NCBI RefSeq assembly: GCF_030268225.1
Contig: NZ_BSQG01000001.1
Coordinates: 857,299 to 921,298 of the forward strand
Direction of reading: 5' to 3'
DNA: 64,000 nucleotides
DNA from: Nocardiopsis ansamitocini
GTDB taxonomy: Bacteria; Actinomycetota; Actinomycetes; Streptosporangiales; Streptosporangiaceae
Part shown: positions 37,037 through 46,302 of the stretch, piece after piece
Layout of the letters: each line of letters starts with the position of its first letter
How positions within the stretch are numbered: position 1 is the stretch's first letter
The notes under the pieces: model-generated
Told to the model about the DNA's origin: nothing
Database searches by the model: none
What the model saw: only the letters and a program-made list of their open reading frames with translations
Translations under genes and position numbers: made by a program

Positions 37037-39340
37037 TTACTCGCGTCCCGGCCCGCCCAGGTTCTTGAGCTTGCCGACCATGCTCTCGAACTCGGTGGAG
37101 AAGGGCTGCTCCTGCACCATGTAGGTCCAGGTGGCCGACGGCCGCTTCACCCCGGCGGCGTCCACGTCGATCCGCCCGTTCGCGACCTTGGCGTCGGCGA
37201 ACATCTGCGCGGCGCGGGAGCGGGCGTTGTCGAGGAAGCCCTTGAAGGCGGGGACCGCGTCGCGGTTGAACTCGTCGAGCGGGTTGCGCCGGCCGAGGAA
37301 GCGCAGGTGGATTCCCTCGCGCAGATCGGCCAGGAACTCGCTGTGGTCGGTCCAGCCGCGGTCCAGGTGGTACAGCGTGATGAGGCGCGCGGCCCGCGCG
37401 ACCTCCTCCTCGCCGACCTCGTCGATGAACTCCTCGTAGGTGGCGGGGCAGTCCACGGCGAGCTGACGCTTGCCGAGATCGTCGGTGAGCACCGCCTCGC
37501 GGTGCTCCAGCACGACCCCGCGCTGCACGTCGATGAGCTGGTTGTAGCGCCAGGTGTTGCGGTGCAGTTCCAGGAGTTGGCCCTCTGCCACGCGTTGGGC
37601 GTGGTCCACGGTACTGCGCCAGCTCGGGTCGGTGATCGCGCCGTCGGAGGTGACGTCGTACCCACGGGTCTCGGGGGCGTTGTTGGCGATCAGGTCGTCC
37701 TCGACACTGACGTAGAACACCGAGCCGCCCGGGTCGCCCTGACGTCCCGCACGACCGCGCAACTGGTCGTCCAAACGGCTGCTGGGGTAGCGGCCGTAGC
37801 CGATGACGTAAAGGCCGCCCACTTCCACGACCCGATCGCGGTCGGCCATGTCGCTGCCGCCCAGGCGGATGTCGGTCCCGCGCCCGGCCATCTGGGTGGA
37901 CACGGTCACGCGAGCGTACGTGCCGGCTTCGGCGATCACCGCCGCCTCGTCCGCGTCGTTCTTCGCGTTGAGGACCACACACGGCAGGTTGCTCTTGGCG
38001 AGGCGTTCGGCGAGACGCTCGGACTCGGCGACGTCCTGGGTGCCGATGAGCACCGGACGCCCCTCCGTGTGCACCGAGACGACCTCCTCCAGGAGGGCGT
38101 CCTCCTTCTCCTCCGGTGTGGCGTAGAGGCGGTCGGGCTCGTCCTGCCGGACGTTGGGCTTGTTGGGCGGGACGACCGCGACTTCCAGCTCGTAGAACTC
38201 GCGCAGCTGCTCGGCGACCGCCATGGCGGTTCCGGTCATCCCGCATCGGGTCGGGTAACGCAGAACCAGTGCCTGCACAGTGATCGAGTCCAAGACCTCA
38301 CCGGTCTCGCTCGCCGCCACGTGCTCCTTGGCCTCGACCGCGGCCTGGAGCCCGTCGGGCCAGCGCTGGAGCAGCGCGATACGCCCGCGTGACTCGTTGA
38401 TCAGGCGGACCTGGCCGTCACGCACCACGTAGTGCACGTCGCGCTGGAGCAGGGCGTGGGCGTGCAGCGCCAGGTTCACCCTGGGAAGCAGTGCGGTGTC
38501 GTCGGCGGAGTAGAGGTCCACACCGTCCAGTGCCTTCTCCACCGCGTCGATGCCGGCGTCGGTGAGATGGGCGTTTCGGCCGTCGTCGTCGACCAGATAG
38601 TCGATCTTGGGGCGCAACCCGCGCACCAGCTCGGCCATCGCGGCGTCGGACTCCGCCGCCTCGGCAGCGCCTGCCAGGACCAGGGGCACCCGGGCTTCGT
38701 CGACCAGGACCGAGTCGGCCTCGTCGATGAGGGCGATGTTGGGTTTGGGCACGACCAGGTCGGCCTTGTCGGTGGCGAGGCGGTCGCGGAGGACGTCGAA
38801 CCCGAACTCGCTGACCGAGGCATAGGTGATGTCGGCCGCGTAGGCAGCGCGTCGCTGCTCGGTGGTGGACTCCTGGCCGATCCACCCGGCCTCCACCCCC
38901 AGCAACGTGTAGAGGGGGCGCATCCACTCGGCGTCGCGTTGGGCGAGGTAGTCGTTGACGCTGAGGACGTGCACCCGCTGCCCGCGCAGCGCGAACCCTG
39001 CGGCGGCCAGCGCTCCGGCCAGGGTCTTGCCCTCACCGGTGGCCATCTCGGCGACATGGCCGTCCAGCAGTGCCATGACACCGATCAGCTGGGCGTCGAA
39101 GGGGCGCTCGTCCAGGACACGGTGCGCGGCCTCGCGCCCCAGCGCACACAGCTCCGCGAGGTCGTCGCGTTCGTAGGGGAGCTCGGCGTTGCCGAGTTCC
39201 GCGGCGGCCGCGGTGATCTCGGCATCGCTCAGTTCCCGGAGGCGCTCTTCGCGCTCCTCGATGGACTTCAGCAGCTTGGTATAAGGCTGGAGGGCGACGG
39301 ATCCGGGCTTCCCCATGATCCGGCGCACGCTCTCGGCCAT
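37037..39340 (-). CDS. Accessory preprotein translocase SecA2-like
   Basis: 767 residues. DEAD-type motor: Walker A GEGKT (102-106), VLSVNDYLAQRDAEWM, Walker B with DEAD (206-209), TGTAMA, and the C-terminal motor motif TQMAGRGTDIRLGG and DDQLRGRAGRQGDPG. It is shorter than housekeeping SecA and lacks the C-terminal Cys/His zinc motif, as SecA2 proteins do. A substrate could be the LPXTG protein or other surface proteins, but this is a guess. The start is uncertain: ATG 39340 or GTG 39352. Stands between the kinase and the monooxygenase. Confidence 0.88.
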   Translation of the reverse strand: MAESVRRIMGKPGSVALQPYTKLLKSIEEREERLRELSDAEITAAAAELGNAELPYERDDLAELCALGREAAHRVLDERPFDAQLIGVMALLDGHVAEMATGEGKTLAGALAAAGFALRGQRVHVLSVNDYLAQRDAEWMRPLYTLLGVEAGWIGQESTTEQRRAAYAADITYASVSEFGFDVLRDRLATDKADLVVPKPNIALIDEADSVLVDEARVPLVLAGAAEAAESDAAMAELVRGLRPKIDYLVDDDGRNAHLTDAGIDAVEKALDGVDLYSADDTALLPRVNLALHAHALLQRDVHYVVRDGQVRLINESRGRIALLQRWPDGLQAAVEAKEHVAASETGEVLDSITVQALVLRYPTRCGMTGTAMAVAEQLREFYELEVAVVPPNKPNVRQDEPDRLYATPEEKEDALLEEVVSVHTEGRPVLIGTQDVAESERLAERLAKSNLPCVVLNAKNDADEAAVIAEAGTYARVTVSTQMAGRGTDIRLGGSDMADRDRVVEVGGLYVIGYGRYPSSRLDDQLRGRAGRQGDPGGSVFYVSVEDDLIANNAPETRGYDVTSDGAITDPSWRSTVDHAQRVAEGQLLELHRNTWRYNQLIDVQRGVVLEHREAVLTDDLGKRQLAVDCPATYEEFIDEVGEEEVARAARLITLYHLDRGWTDHSEFLADLREGIHLRFLGRRNPLDEFNRDAVPAFKGFLDNARSRAAQMFADAKVANGRIDVDAAGVKRPSATWTYMVQEQPFSTEFESMVGKLKNLGGPGRE

Positions 39341-39419
39341 TCGTCCGAACACCACAGCAGAGTAACGCCGCCCGACCCTCAGCGGTTCCCCTGAGGCGAG
39401 CAATCTTGCGGACGCCCCC

Positions 39420-40685
39420 TTAACGGGGAGGCTCCGCTCGGCTCCCTCCCGCGCGCGCTGCCACGTCGGCGAGGTACGCGCCTGCGCCGACGGGGTCGAG
39501 GAACCAGGTGGCGAACCGGCTGGGGTCGTCGAAGTCCGCGGCGAAACGGTCCGCGATCTCCTGGTGCCGCCCGGCAGCGGCCAGGATCTCCAGGACGTGC
39601 GGGGGTCGTGGCGCCAGGAGCGCGTTGGTCCACGCCGTCACGTGGCGGGCCTTGTCCCAGTAGGAGTCGAAGGCCGCCTGCATGAACGCCTCGTCGAACG
39701 GCTCGTCACCGTGCTCGACGATGGCCAGGTGATAGGCGGCGGCGCATTTGGCCGCGGAGTTGGCGCCCTGGCCGGTGACGGGGTCGTTGGCCACGACGAT
39801 GTCGGCCATCCCCAGGACGATCCTGCCGCCGGGCAGTCGACCGACGGGTTTGCGCACGACAGGTGTGAGACGGCCGGCGAGAACAGCGCCGGGGTCGGTG
39901 AGTTCGACGGCGGCGCAGCGCTCGTACTCCCAGGGGACGTGGCTGCGGACGAGTTCCAGGGCCCGGCGCAGGTGCTCGTAGGGGTCGTCCAGTCCGTCGA
40001 AGACGTCGAGCGGACCGCCGGGGACGCCTTCGAGGAAAAGGATGTCGCAGGGACCGTCGAGAGTGAGGGCGGGGAAGGTGAACAGTTCGCCCACACCCGG
40101 GATGATGTTGAAGTGCAGCGTCTGGTTCCGGGCATGCTCGGCGCGGGGGGTCATCCCGTTGACATAGGCGGCCGAGAGCGCCCGTTGCGGCACCGTGTAG
40201 GGCGAGTGCCTGGCGTCGCGGTCGAACAACTGGGCGATCTCACCCTTGCCCGCGCCCACCACGACCAGGTCGAAGAGGACGGCGAAGCGCTCCAGGTCCG
40301 ACACGGTCGCACCCGCGATGGTGAGGTGGCCGCCCTTGGCCTCGAACTCCTCCGTCCAGGCGGCCATCTTGATCCGCTGGTCGACCGACTGGGCGAAGGC
40401 CGTGGTCCGGCCGGCCCAGTCGATGACGCGGTCGTTGCCGGGACCTGCCACCGAGATGCCGAGGTGCTCGATCTTGGGGGCCCGGTCCTCCCAATGGTTG
40501 AGTTCCAGGTCGCGTTCGTGCTGGAGGGCGGTGTCGAACATGCACTGGGTGGACAACACACGCCCCCCTCGGATCTCGTCGGGAGTGCGCGCGGTGACCA
40601 GGGTGACGTCGTAGTCGTCGTCGAGGAGGCCGAGGGCGAGTTGGAGGCCGGATTGACCACCGCCCACGATCAGGATTTTTCGCAT
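39420..40685 (-). CDS. StyA-like FAD-dependent monooxygenase
   Basis: 421 residues. The N-terminal FAD motif is KILIVGGGQSGLQLALGLLD. RGGRVLSTQCMFDTALQHER, FEAKGGHLTIAGATVSDLER and GMADIVVANDPVTGQGANSA match styrene/indole monooxygenase component A, which gets reduced FAD from a separate reductase. No reductase (StyB) gene is near. The Mo-hydroxylase genes lie on the same strand 1.7 kb upstream, so a part in aromatic or N-heterocycle oxidation is possible. Confidence 0.82.
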   Translation of the reverse strand: MRKILIVGGGQSGLQLALGLLDDDYDVTLVTARTPDEIRGGRVLSTQCMFDTALQHERDLELNHWEDRAPKIEHLGISVAGPGNDRVIDWAGRTTAFAQSVDQRIKMAAWTEEFEAKGGHLTIAGATVSDLERFAVLFDLVVVGAGKGEIAQLFDRDARHSPYTVPQRALSAAYVNGMTPRAEHARNQTLHFNIIPGVGELFTFPALTLDGPCDILFLEGVPGGPLDVFDGLDDPYEHLRRALELVRSHVPWEYERCAAVELTDPGAVLAGRLTPVVRKPVGRLPGGRIVLGMADIVVANDPVTGQGANSAAKCAAAYHLAIVEHGDEPFDEAFMQAAFDSYWDKARHVTAWTNALLAPRPPHVLEILAAAGRHQEIADRFAADFDDPSRFATWFLDPVGAGAYLADVAARAGGSRAEPPR

Positions 40686-40826
40686 GGGCCTGCTTTCCGC
40701 GTGCTCGTGGGAAGGACGCAACCCGCATCGGGTGTGGGCCTATCCTGCCCCGTCGGCCGCACCGCGGAGCGGTTTCGGCGACCTCTTCTCGCGGCGTGCC
40801 CTCGGCGCTCCTCGCAGGGGCTCGGT

Positions 40827-41408
40827 TCAGTGCACGAGTTGTCGATTGTTCCGGGCCTCGACCGCCATCGCGTGCTTGACGAGGGTGACCAGTGTGGACA
40901 GCACCGACTCGCGATCACGGGCGTCCGTGCTGACGATGGGGATGTCGGGGGCCAGGGCGAGCGCATCGCGCAGTTCGTCGACGGTGTAGACGTGGTCCGC
41001 GTCGAAGGAGTTGACCGCGATGAGGAAAGGCAGGCGGTACTGCCGCTCGAAGTACTCGATGGCCTGGAAGGAGTCCTCCAGACGGCGGGTGTCCACCAGG
41101 ATGACCGCGCCCAGCGCTCCGCGCACCAGGTCGTCCCACATGAACCAGAACCGCTGCTGGCCAGGGGTTCCGAACAGGTAGAGGACGAGATCGGCGTCGA
41201 GCGAGATACGCCCGAAGTCCATGGCGACGGTGGTACTCGTCTTGTCCGGGGTCTTGGTGAGGTCGTCGATTCCGGCGCTGGCAGAGGTGACCGCGGCCTC
41301 GGTGCGGACCGGGGGAATCTCCGACACCGCGCCCACGAACGTCGTCTTACCGACGCCGAAGCCGCCGGCAACGATGATCTTGGTGGTGAGTTTCGGGGAG
41401 TCGTTCAC
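40827..41408 (-). CDS. CvnD-like small GTPase (MglA-related), orphan
   Basis: 193 residues. P-loop GGFGVGKTTFVGAVSEI (residues 15-31), followed by TVAMDFGRISL, LYLFGTPGQQRFWFMWDDLV and AVNSFD, the pattern of the actinobacterial GTP-binding proteins that end conservon (cvnABCD) operons. The kinase, roadblock and DUF742 genes that normally precede it are missing, so it is an orphan. I chose the GTG at 41408 because the family starts here; ATG 41444 is the alternative. Confidence 0.87.
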   Translation of the reverse strand: MNDSPKLTTKIIVAGGFGVGKTTFVGAVSEIPPVRTEAAVTSASAGIDDLTKTPDKTSTTVAMDFGRISLDADLVLYLFGTPGQQRFWFMWDDLVRGALGAVILVDTRRLEDSFQAIEYFERQYRLPFLIAVNSFDADHVYTVDELRDALALAPDIPIVSTDARDRESVLSTLVTLVKHAMAVEARNNRQLVH

Positions 41409-41683
41409 TATGTTCTTCAGTCCTCGAAGACGCTTCAGGGGCATGCGCGCAAGCGCCCCGCGTGGGGAGAAGCGATCCGGGTCGCGCCGGGTGCTCGAAC
41501 ACCGACATACCGACCCGAAGGCTTTCATCGAATGCTCCCGTAGGAGCCCGGCCCAAAAGATCGTTTTGGCGTGCTGAAGGTGAACTTAGCACCGCGGCGG
41601 CACTCTCCGTAGCATCCTCGGTGACCTTGCAGGTGTGGGGCACGGTCCCAGCGCCGCGCCCCAACCGTCGGCCCGAGGGCCCG

Positions 41684-42346
41684 TCAGCTCCTGGATCGGC
41701 GCCCCGCGAGGACTCCGACCAGCACTCCGGCAAGCGCGATGGCAGCACCCACCAGCGCGCCCTTGGCGAACTCGTCTCCCGTACCGGACCGCGCAGGCGC
41801 TGAGGTCCGGCCGGGAAACACACCCGGGACGGCCGGCACGGGGCGGTCGGCGGCGGTGGACTGCCCGTCGGGAATCGAGACGGCGGTCACCGCCTCCGGG
41901 ACGGTTCGGCCGTTGAGTTCGCCGTCGATGGCGGCGAAGAACTCGCCCGCCATCTTCTTGGCGACTCCGGTCAGCACTCGCTGCCCGACCCCGCCGACCA
42001 TACCGCCCACGACCGCGTCGGCGTCGTAGCTGAGTTCGGTGCGTCCGTCACCCAGGTCGACCAGGCGCACCGCCACGTCGGCCTTGACCGTTCCGGGGCC
42101 GCCGGCGCCTGAGGCACGCAGCACCAGGGACACCGGCTGTTCCAGGTCGGTGAGCTCCACGTCGCCCAGGAAAGTTCCCTTGATGGAGGCCACTCCGGCG
42201 GTGATCGTCCCCCGGTACCGGTCGGGGCCGGTCGTCTCCAACTGTTCGCAGCCGGGAATGGTCCGGGCAAGCACGGCCGGGTCGAGAATGGTGGCCCACA
42301 CCTGCTCGGCGGGCGCGCTCAGGGTGGTGGTCCCCGTGACCTTCAT
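41684..42346 (-). CDS. CoxG-like SRPBCC protein with C-terminal membrane segment
   Basis: 220 residues. The N-terminal domain (MKVTGTTTLSAPAEQVWATI, PGCEQLETTGPDRYRGTIT) is the CoxG/SRPBCC ligand-binding fold. The C-terminus ends in a hydrophobic segment (LVGAAIALAGVLVGVLAG) and Arg/Ser, a membrane anchor. In carboxydotrophs CoxG recruits carbon monoxide dehydrogenase to the membrane. It lies four bases downstream of the Mo-subunit gene, so it probably serves that enzyme. Confidence 0.9.
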   Translation of the reverse strand: MKVTGTTTLSAPAEQVWATILDPAVLARTIPGCEQLETTGPDRYRGTITAGVASIKGTFLGDVELTDLEQPVSLVLRASGAGGPGTVKADVAVRLVDLGDGRTELSYDADAVVGGMVGGVGQRVLTGVAKKMAGEFFAAIDGELNGRTVPEAVTAVSIPDGQSTAADRPVPAVPGVFPGRTSAPARSGTGDEFAKGALVGAAIALAGVLVGVLAGRRSRS

Positions 42347-42350
42347 GCGT

Positions 42351-44786
42351 TCAGCTCTCCTGTTCGTTGGTGGGTGCGGGGGCAGCGCGGCCGGGCAGTG
42401 GCGCGATCTCTCCCGAGGCGAAGCGGCGGCGCAGGTGGAACAGCTCCGACGGGGAGATGGGCATGCGTTGGATCGCGAAGCCTTCCGCGTCCTCGATCGC
42501 GGCGGCCAGCACCGCTGCGCCGGGGATCACGCCGGCCTCGCCCGCGCCTTTGATCCCCAGGGGATTCAGTGGACTGGGGGTCTCCAGGTGGTCGATCTCG
42601 ATGGTCGGGACCTCACTGGCGTAGGGCATGAGAAAGTCCATGAAGGAGGCGTTGAGCAACTGACCGCCGGGGTCGTAGGCCATTCGCTCGTACAGCGCAC
42701 CGGCCACTCCCTGGGCCACTCCCCCGTGGACCTGCCCTTCGACGATGAGAGGGTTGATGAGCTTGCCGCAGTCGTGCACGACGCAGTACCGCAGGATCTT
42801 GATGTCGGCGGTCTCCGGGTCGGTCTCGACGATGACGGCGTGCATGCCGCTGGCGAAGGTGCAGCGCAGCGGAGAGTAGAAGTCGGTCCCTTCCAGCCCG
42901 GGCTCGTCGTCCTCGGCTACCGGGGGTTTGGCGAAGTCCGCGGCTCCGGTGAACTGGGTGGCGGCCTTGGACGCCTCGTCGAAGGCATAGCGCAACGGGT
43001 TGGACAGCACCGCCACGGTGCCCAGCTCGATACCCGATGCCGGACTCCCCTTGACCCGGATCCGGCCGTCCACGATCTCCAGGTCACCGGAATCGGCCTC
43101 CAGCGCGTCGGCGGCGATGCGCAACGCCTTCTCCCTGAGTCTGCGCGCGGCCAGTGCCACCGCGCTGCCGCTCATGATCGCGCCGCGGGAGGCGTAGGTA
43201 CCCACCGAGTAGGCCATCCGTCGGGTGTCGCCGGTGGTCACCTCGATGTCGGACATGGGAACGCCCAGTTCGTCGGCGACGATCTGGGCCAGGACCGTCT
43301 GGTGCCCCTGCCCCTGGCTGGTCAGTCCGGTGGCGACCCGGACCTTGCCGTTGGTCTCGACCTGGACGTGGCCGCCCTCGTAGGGGCCGGGGCCGGTGCC
43401 CTCCACGTAGCAGGCGAGTCCGAGTCCGACCGTGCGCCCCTGGGCGCGGGCCTCCTCACGGTAGGCGGTGAAGTCGTCCCAGCCGACGAGGTCCTTGATC
43501 ATGGCCAGAGAGGTCGGGTAGTCCCCGGAGTCGTAGATCAGCGGGCGACCGTCCTGAAACAGCAGCCCCTGGTCGTAGGGCATCTCGTCGGGCTGGATGA
43601 AGTTGACCGCGCGGACCTCGGCGCGGTCCATGCCCAAGTGCTGGGCGATGGCGTCCATGGTCCGCTCCATCGCGAACACGCCCTGGGGTCGCCCCGCCCC
43701 CCGATAAGGAGTGACGATGGCGGTGGTGGTGTACAGGCTGCGAAACTCCACCCGGTAGGCGCCCGGCTTGTAAGGGCCCAACAGTTGGGTCGAGGTGATG
43801 ATGGGCACGATGACGCCGTATGGCAGGTAGGCGCCGTTGTCGTGGCTGATGTCGACGTCCAGGCCGAGCAACCGCCCGTCGTCGTCGAAGCCGACCGTCA
43901 CGCGTTGGTGTTGGGCACGCTCGTGGGCGGCCGCCACGAAGTGCTCGCGCCGGTCCTCGGTCCACTTCACCTCGTGTCCCAGGGCGCGCGCCGCCCAGGG
44001 CACCATGACCTCTTCGGGCCAGGGGTGCATGATCTTGACGCCGAACCCGCCGCCGACATCGGGCACGACGACCTCGACCTGGCCGAGTTGAAGTTCGAGC
44101 TTGGCAGCGACCGCCGCGCGCACCCCCGAGGCGGTCTGGGTGGAGCTGTACAGCCGCAGCATCTGGTCGGGGCCGTCCCAACGCGCGTAGACGCCGCGCC
44201 CCTCCATGGGGGTGCAGGCCGAACGCTCGATGTCCAACTCGACGTCGAGGCGGTTGGGAGCGGCTGCGATGGCCGCGCGGGCGTCACCGACCTCCTGCAC
44301 CAGGTGCGCGGCCACGTTGTCGCCCATACCGGCGTGCACGACGCGCTCGGCCAGCAGTGCCTGCTCGATCCCGACCACCGGATCGAGGATTTCGTAGTCC
44401 ACGGCGATGCGCTCCACGACGTCCTCGGCGATGTAGCGGTCGCGGGCCACCACCATGGCCACCGGCTCGCCGACGTGGTGGACGTACTCCTTGGCAAGGG
44501 CGTGGGCGGTACGCCCGTCCAGGATCGAGGGGTGCGGAATGAGCAGCGGCAGCGGCTCGGCCATGGGGCCGGTGAGGTCGTCGTGGGTGTAGACGGCGAC
44601 AAGGCCGTCCACCTCCAGGGCCGCCATGACGTCGATGTCGCGGACGCGGGCATGGGCGTGCGGGCTGCGCACGAACGCCGCCGCGTAGGCACCGGCGCCG
44701 AGGTCGTCCAGGTAACCGCCCTTTCCGGTGATCAGGCGCTGGTCCTCGGTGCGCTGGACCGGAAGGCCGAACATCTTGGTGGTCAT
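42351..44786 (-). CDS. Molybdenum hydroxylase large (molybdopterin) subunit
   Basis: 811 residues, xanthine dehydrogenase/CO-dehydrogenase superfamily. The active-site loop reads PYRGAGRPQGVFAMERTMDA, like the AYRGAGR (form II) type, not the AYxCSFR loop of true CO dehydrogenase. The catalytic Glu is in GIKGAGEAGVIPGAA (about residue 750). RGVYARWDGPDQMLR and SQGQGHQTVLAQIVADELG are further superfamily motifs. The ATG follows AGGAGA and overlaps the iron-sulphur gene stop. The form II loop fits hydroxylation of an aromatic N-heterocycle such as uracil, xanthine or nicotinate. Confidence 0.93.
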   Translation of the reverse strand: MTTKMFGLPVQRTEDQRLITGKGGYLDDLGAGAYAAAFVRSPHAHARVRDIDVMAALEVDGLVAVYTHDDLTGPMAEPLPLLIPHPSILDGRTAHALAKEYVHHVGEPVAMVVARDRYIAEDVVERIAVDYEILDPVVGIEQALLAERVVHAGMGDNVAAHLVQEVGDARAAIAAAPNRLDVELDIERSACTPMEGRGVYARWDGPDQMLRLYSSTQTASGVRAAVAAKLELQLGQVEVVVPDVGGGFGVKIMHPWPEEVMVPWAARALGHEVKWTEDRREHFVAAAHERAQHQRVTVGFDDDGRLLGLDVDISHDNGAYLPYGVIVPIITSTQLLGPYKPGAYRVEFRSLYTTTAIVTPYRGAGRPQGVFAMERTMDAIAQHLGMDRAEVRAVNFIQPDEMPYDQGLLFQDGRPLIYDSGDYPTSLAMIKDLVGWDDFTAYREEARAQGRTVGLGLACYVEGTGPGPYEGGHVQVETNGKVRVATGLTSQGQGHQTVLAQIVADELGVPMSDIEVTTGDTRRMAYSVGTYASRGAIMSGSAVALAARRLREKALRIAADALEADSGDLEIVDGRIRVKGSPASGIELGTVAVLSNPLRYAFDEASKAATQFTGAADFAKPPVAEDDEPGLEGTDFYSPLRCTFASGMHAVIVETDPETADIKILRYCVVHDCGKLINPLIVEGQVHGGVAQGVAGALYERMAYDPGGQLLNASFMDFLMPYASEVPTIEIDHLETPSPLNPLGIKGAGEAGVIPGAAVLAAAIEDAEGFAIQRMPISPSELFHLRRRFASGEIAPLPGRAAPAPTNEQES

Positions 44787-45328
44787 CAGCGGTCTCCTGG
44801 GGTGCGCGCGTCCTCGGGTGCGGCCTGCTCGGGAACCGGCATGCCGTCGGCGCGCCGGAGTTCGGCGGCGCGCAGGACCGCCCGCACGATGTTCTGGTAG
44901 CCGGTGCAGCGGCACAGGTTGCCGCCGATGGCCTCGCGGGCCTGCTCTTCGGTGGGGTCGGGGTTGTCGTCGAGGTAGGCGGCGGCGACGTTAAGGAAGC
45001 CGGGCGTGCAGAACCCGCACTGGAGCCCGTGGCACTCGCGGAAGGCGCGCTGCACCGGGTGCAGGGTTCCGTCTGCGGCGGCCAGCCCCTCGACGGTGGT
45101 GATCTCGTGGGCCTGGGCGGTGACCGCGAACATCAGGCAGGACCGCATCGGGCGACCGTCGATGCGGACCGTACAGGCACCGCAGACGCCGTGTTCGCAA
45201 CCCACGTGGGTCCCGGTGAGTCCGAGGTCGTGGCGCAGGCAGTCGGAGAGCAGGCGTCGGGCGGGAACGGTGGCGGTGTGCACCGCCCCGTTGACCCGCA
45301 ACCGGATCTCGTGCAGTTCCTCGCTCAT
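44786..45328 (-). CDS. Molybdenum hydroxylase small [2Fe-2S] subunit
   Basis: 180 residues. The plant-type ferredoxin cluster is held by Cys44, Cys49, Cys52 and Cys64 (HVGCEHGVCGACTVRIDG) and the second cluster by Cys104, Cys107, Cys139 and Cys141 (LQCGFCTPGFL and GNLCRCTGYQNIV). It passes electrons from the Mo site to the FAD subunit. ATG after AAGGAG, overlapping the FAD-subunit stop by four bases. Confidence 0.96.
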   Translation of the reverse strand: MSEELHEIRLRVNGAVHTATVPARRLLSDCLRHDLGLTGTHVGCEHGVCGACTVRIDGRPMRSCLMFAVTAQAHEITTVEGLAAADGTLHPVQRAFRECHGLQCGFCTPGFLNVAAAYLDDNPDPTEEQAREAIGGNLCRCTGYQNIVRAVLRAAELRRADGMPVPEQAAPEDARTPGDR

Positions 45329-46236
45329 GTGGGGGCTCCTTCCCGGGCGCTCTCGGCCGGATCGAGGCTGGTGCGGATCGCGGCCTGGGCGGCCTCGCGC
45401 AGTGCCCGCGCGGTGAGGACCTCGGCCAGGTGCGCGCGGTATTCGGCGGTGGCGTGGATGTCCTCCTCCGGTTCCAGGCGTCCGCGGGTCATCCGACCGG
45501 CTGCGGCGAAGTCGGCGGTACCGGGAGGACGTCCGGCCAGGGGCTCGGTGAGGTCGAGCACGAGCGGGACCGGGGCGACCGAGAGGTAGGCGGCACGGGC
45601 CGCACATACCCGCAGGTCCTGGTCGAGGGTGACCAGGGCCGCCACACCGCACATCGCGTAGTCGCCGTGCCTGCGGGCCAGTTCGGCGAACGCCGTTCCG
45701 CTGCCCGCGGGTGGACGGGGGAAGTGCGCCGAGACCAGCAGTTCACCGGTGCGCAGACTGCTCTCCATGGGACCGACGAAGAAGTCGGCGACGTCGATGG
45801 TGCGCTCCCCGTCGGTACTGGCCGCGACCACGCTTCCCCCCAGCAGGGCCAGTGCCGCCGTCATCTCGGCGGAGGGGTCGGCGTGGGCGAGGCTGCCCAC
45901 GGTCGTGCCGCGGTTGCGGATGACCGGGTGCGCGACGAGGCGCAGCCCCTGACCCAGCAGGGGGACGGCCGCGGCCGCGGCCGGGTCGGCTTCGACTCTG
46001 GAATGCCTGGCGAGGGCACCCACCCGTACCCCGGTGGCGTCGGTGTCCACGCGGTCCAGTTCGGTGATCCCGTTGATGTCCACGAGGTGGGCCGGCGCCG
46101 CGAGGCGCATGTTCAGCAGCGGGATCAGGCTCTGGCCACCGGCGAGGACCTTGCCGTCGGAGCCGGTCTCGGCGAGCAGGGACAGGGCATGGGGCAGGGA
46201 TGCTGGAGCGTGGTACGAGAACGGCGGTGGCTTCAC
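45325..46236 (-). CDS. Molybdenum hydroxylase FAD subunit
   Basis: 303 residues. Recognised by the FAD motifs VLAGGQSLIPLLNMR (residues about 30-44) and RNRGTTVGSLAHADPSAEM (about 107-125) of the CoxM/xanthine-dehydrogenase medium-subunit family, and the C-terminal CO_deh_flav region. It starts at GTG after AAGGGGA. Gene order medium-small-large with overlapping stops and starts is the standard operon form. Confidence 0.95.
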   Translation of the reverse strand: MKPPPFSYHAPASLPHALSLLAETGSDGKVLAGGQSLIPLLNMRLAAPAHLVDINGITELDRVDTDATGVRVGALARHSRVEADPAAAAAVPLLGQGLRLVAHPVIRNRGTTVGSLAHADPSAEMTAALALLGGSVVAASTDGERTIDVADFFVGPMESSLRTGELLVSAHFPRPPAGSGTAFAELARRHGDYAMCGVAALVTLDQDLRVCAARAAYLSVAPVPLVLDLTEPLAGRPPGTADFAAAGRMTRGRLEPEEDIHATAEYRAHLAEVLTARALREAAQAAIRTSLDPAESAREGAPT

Positions 46237-46302
46237 GGGTCCCCTTGGTTGTCGAGACGAAGCGCCCGCGGGCCCGGCGCGCGTTGCCGGGCCCGCGTCG
46301 CC

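Noticed and set aside
42039-44900. 953-codon open frame antisense to the Mo-hydroxylase large subunit
   Set aside because: A shadow of the strongly biased opposite strand; no domain similarity and it covers a certain gene.
42351-46236. Aerobic carbon monoxide dehydrogenase
   Set aside because: The CoxG neighbour suggests it, but the active-site loop is PYRGAGR, not the Cys-containing loop of CO dehydrogenase.
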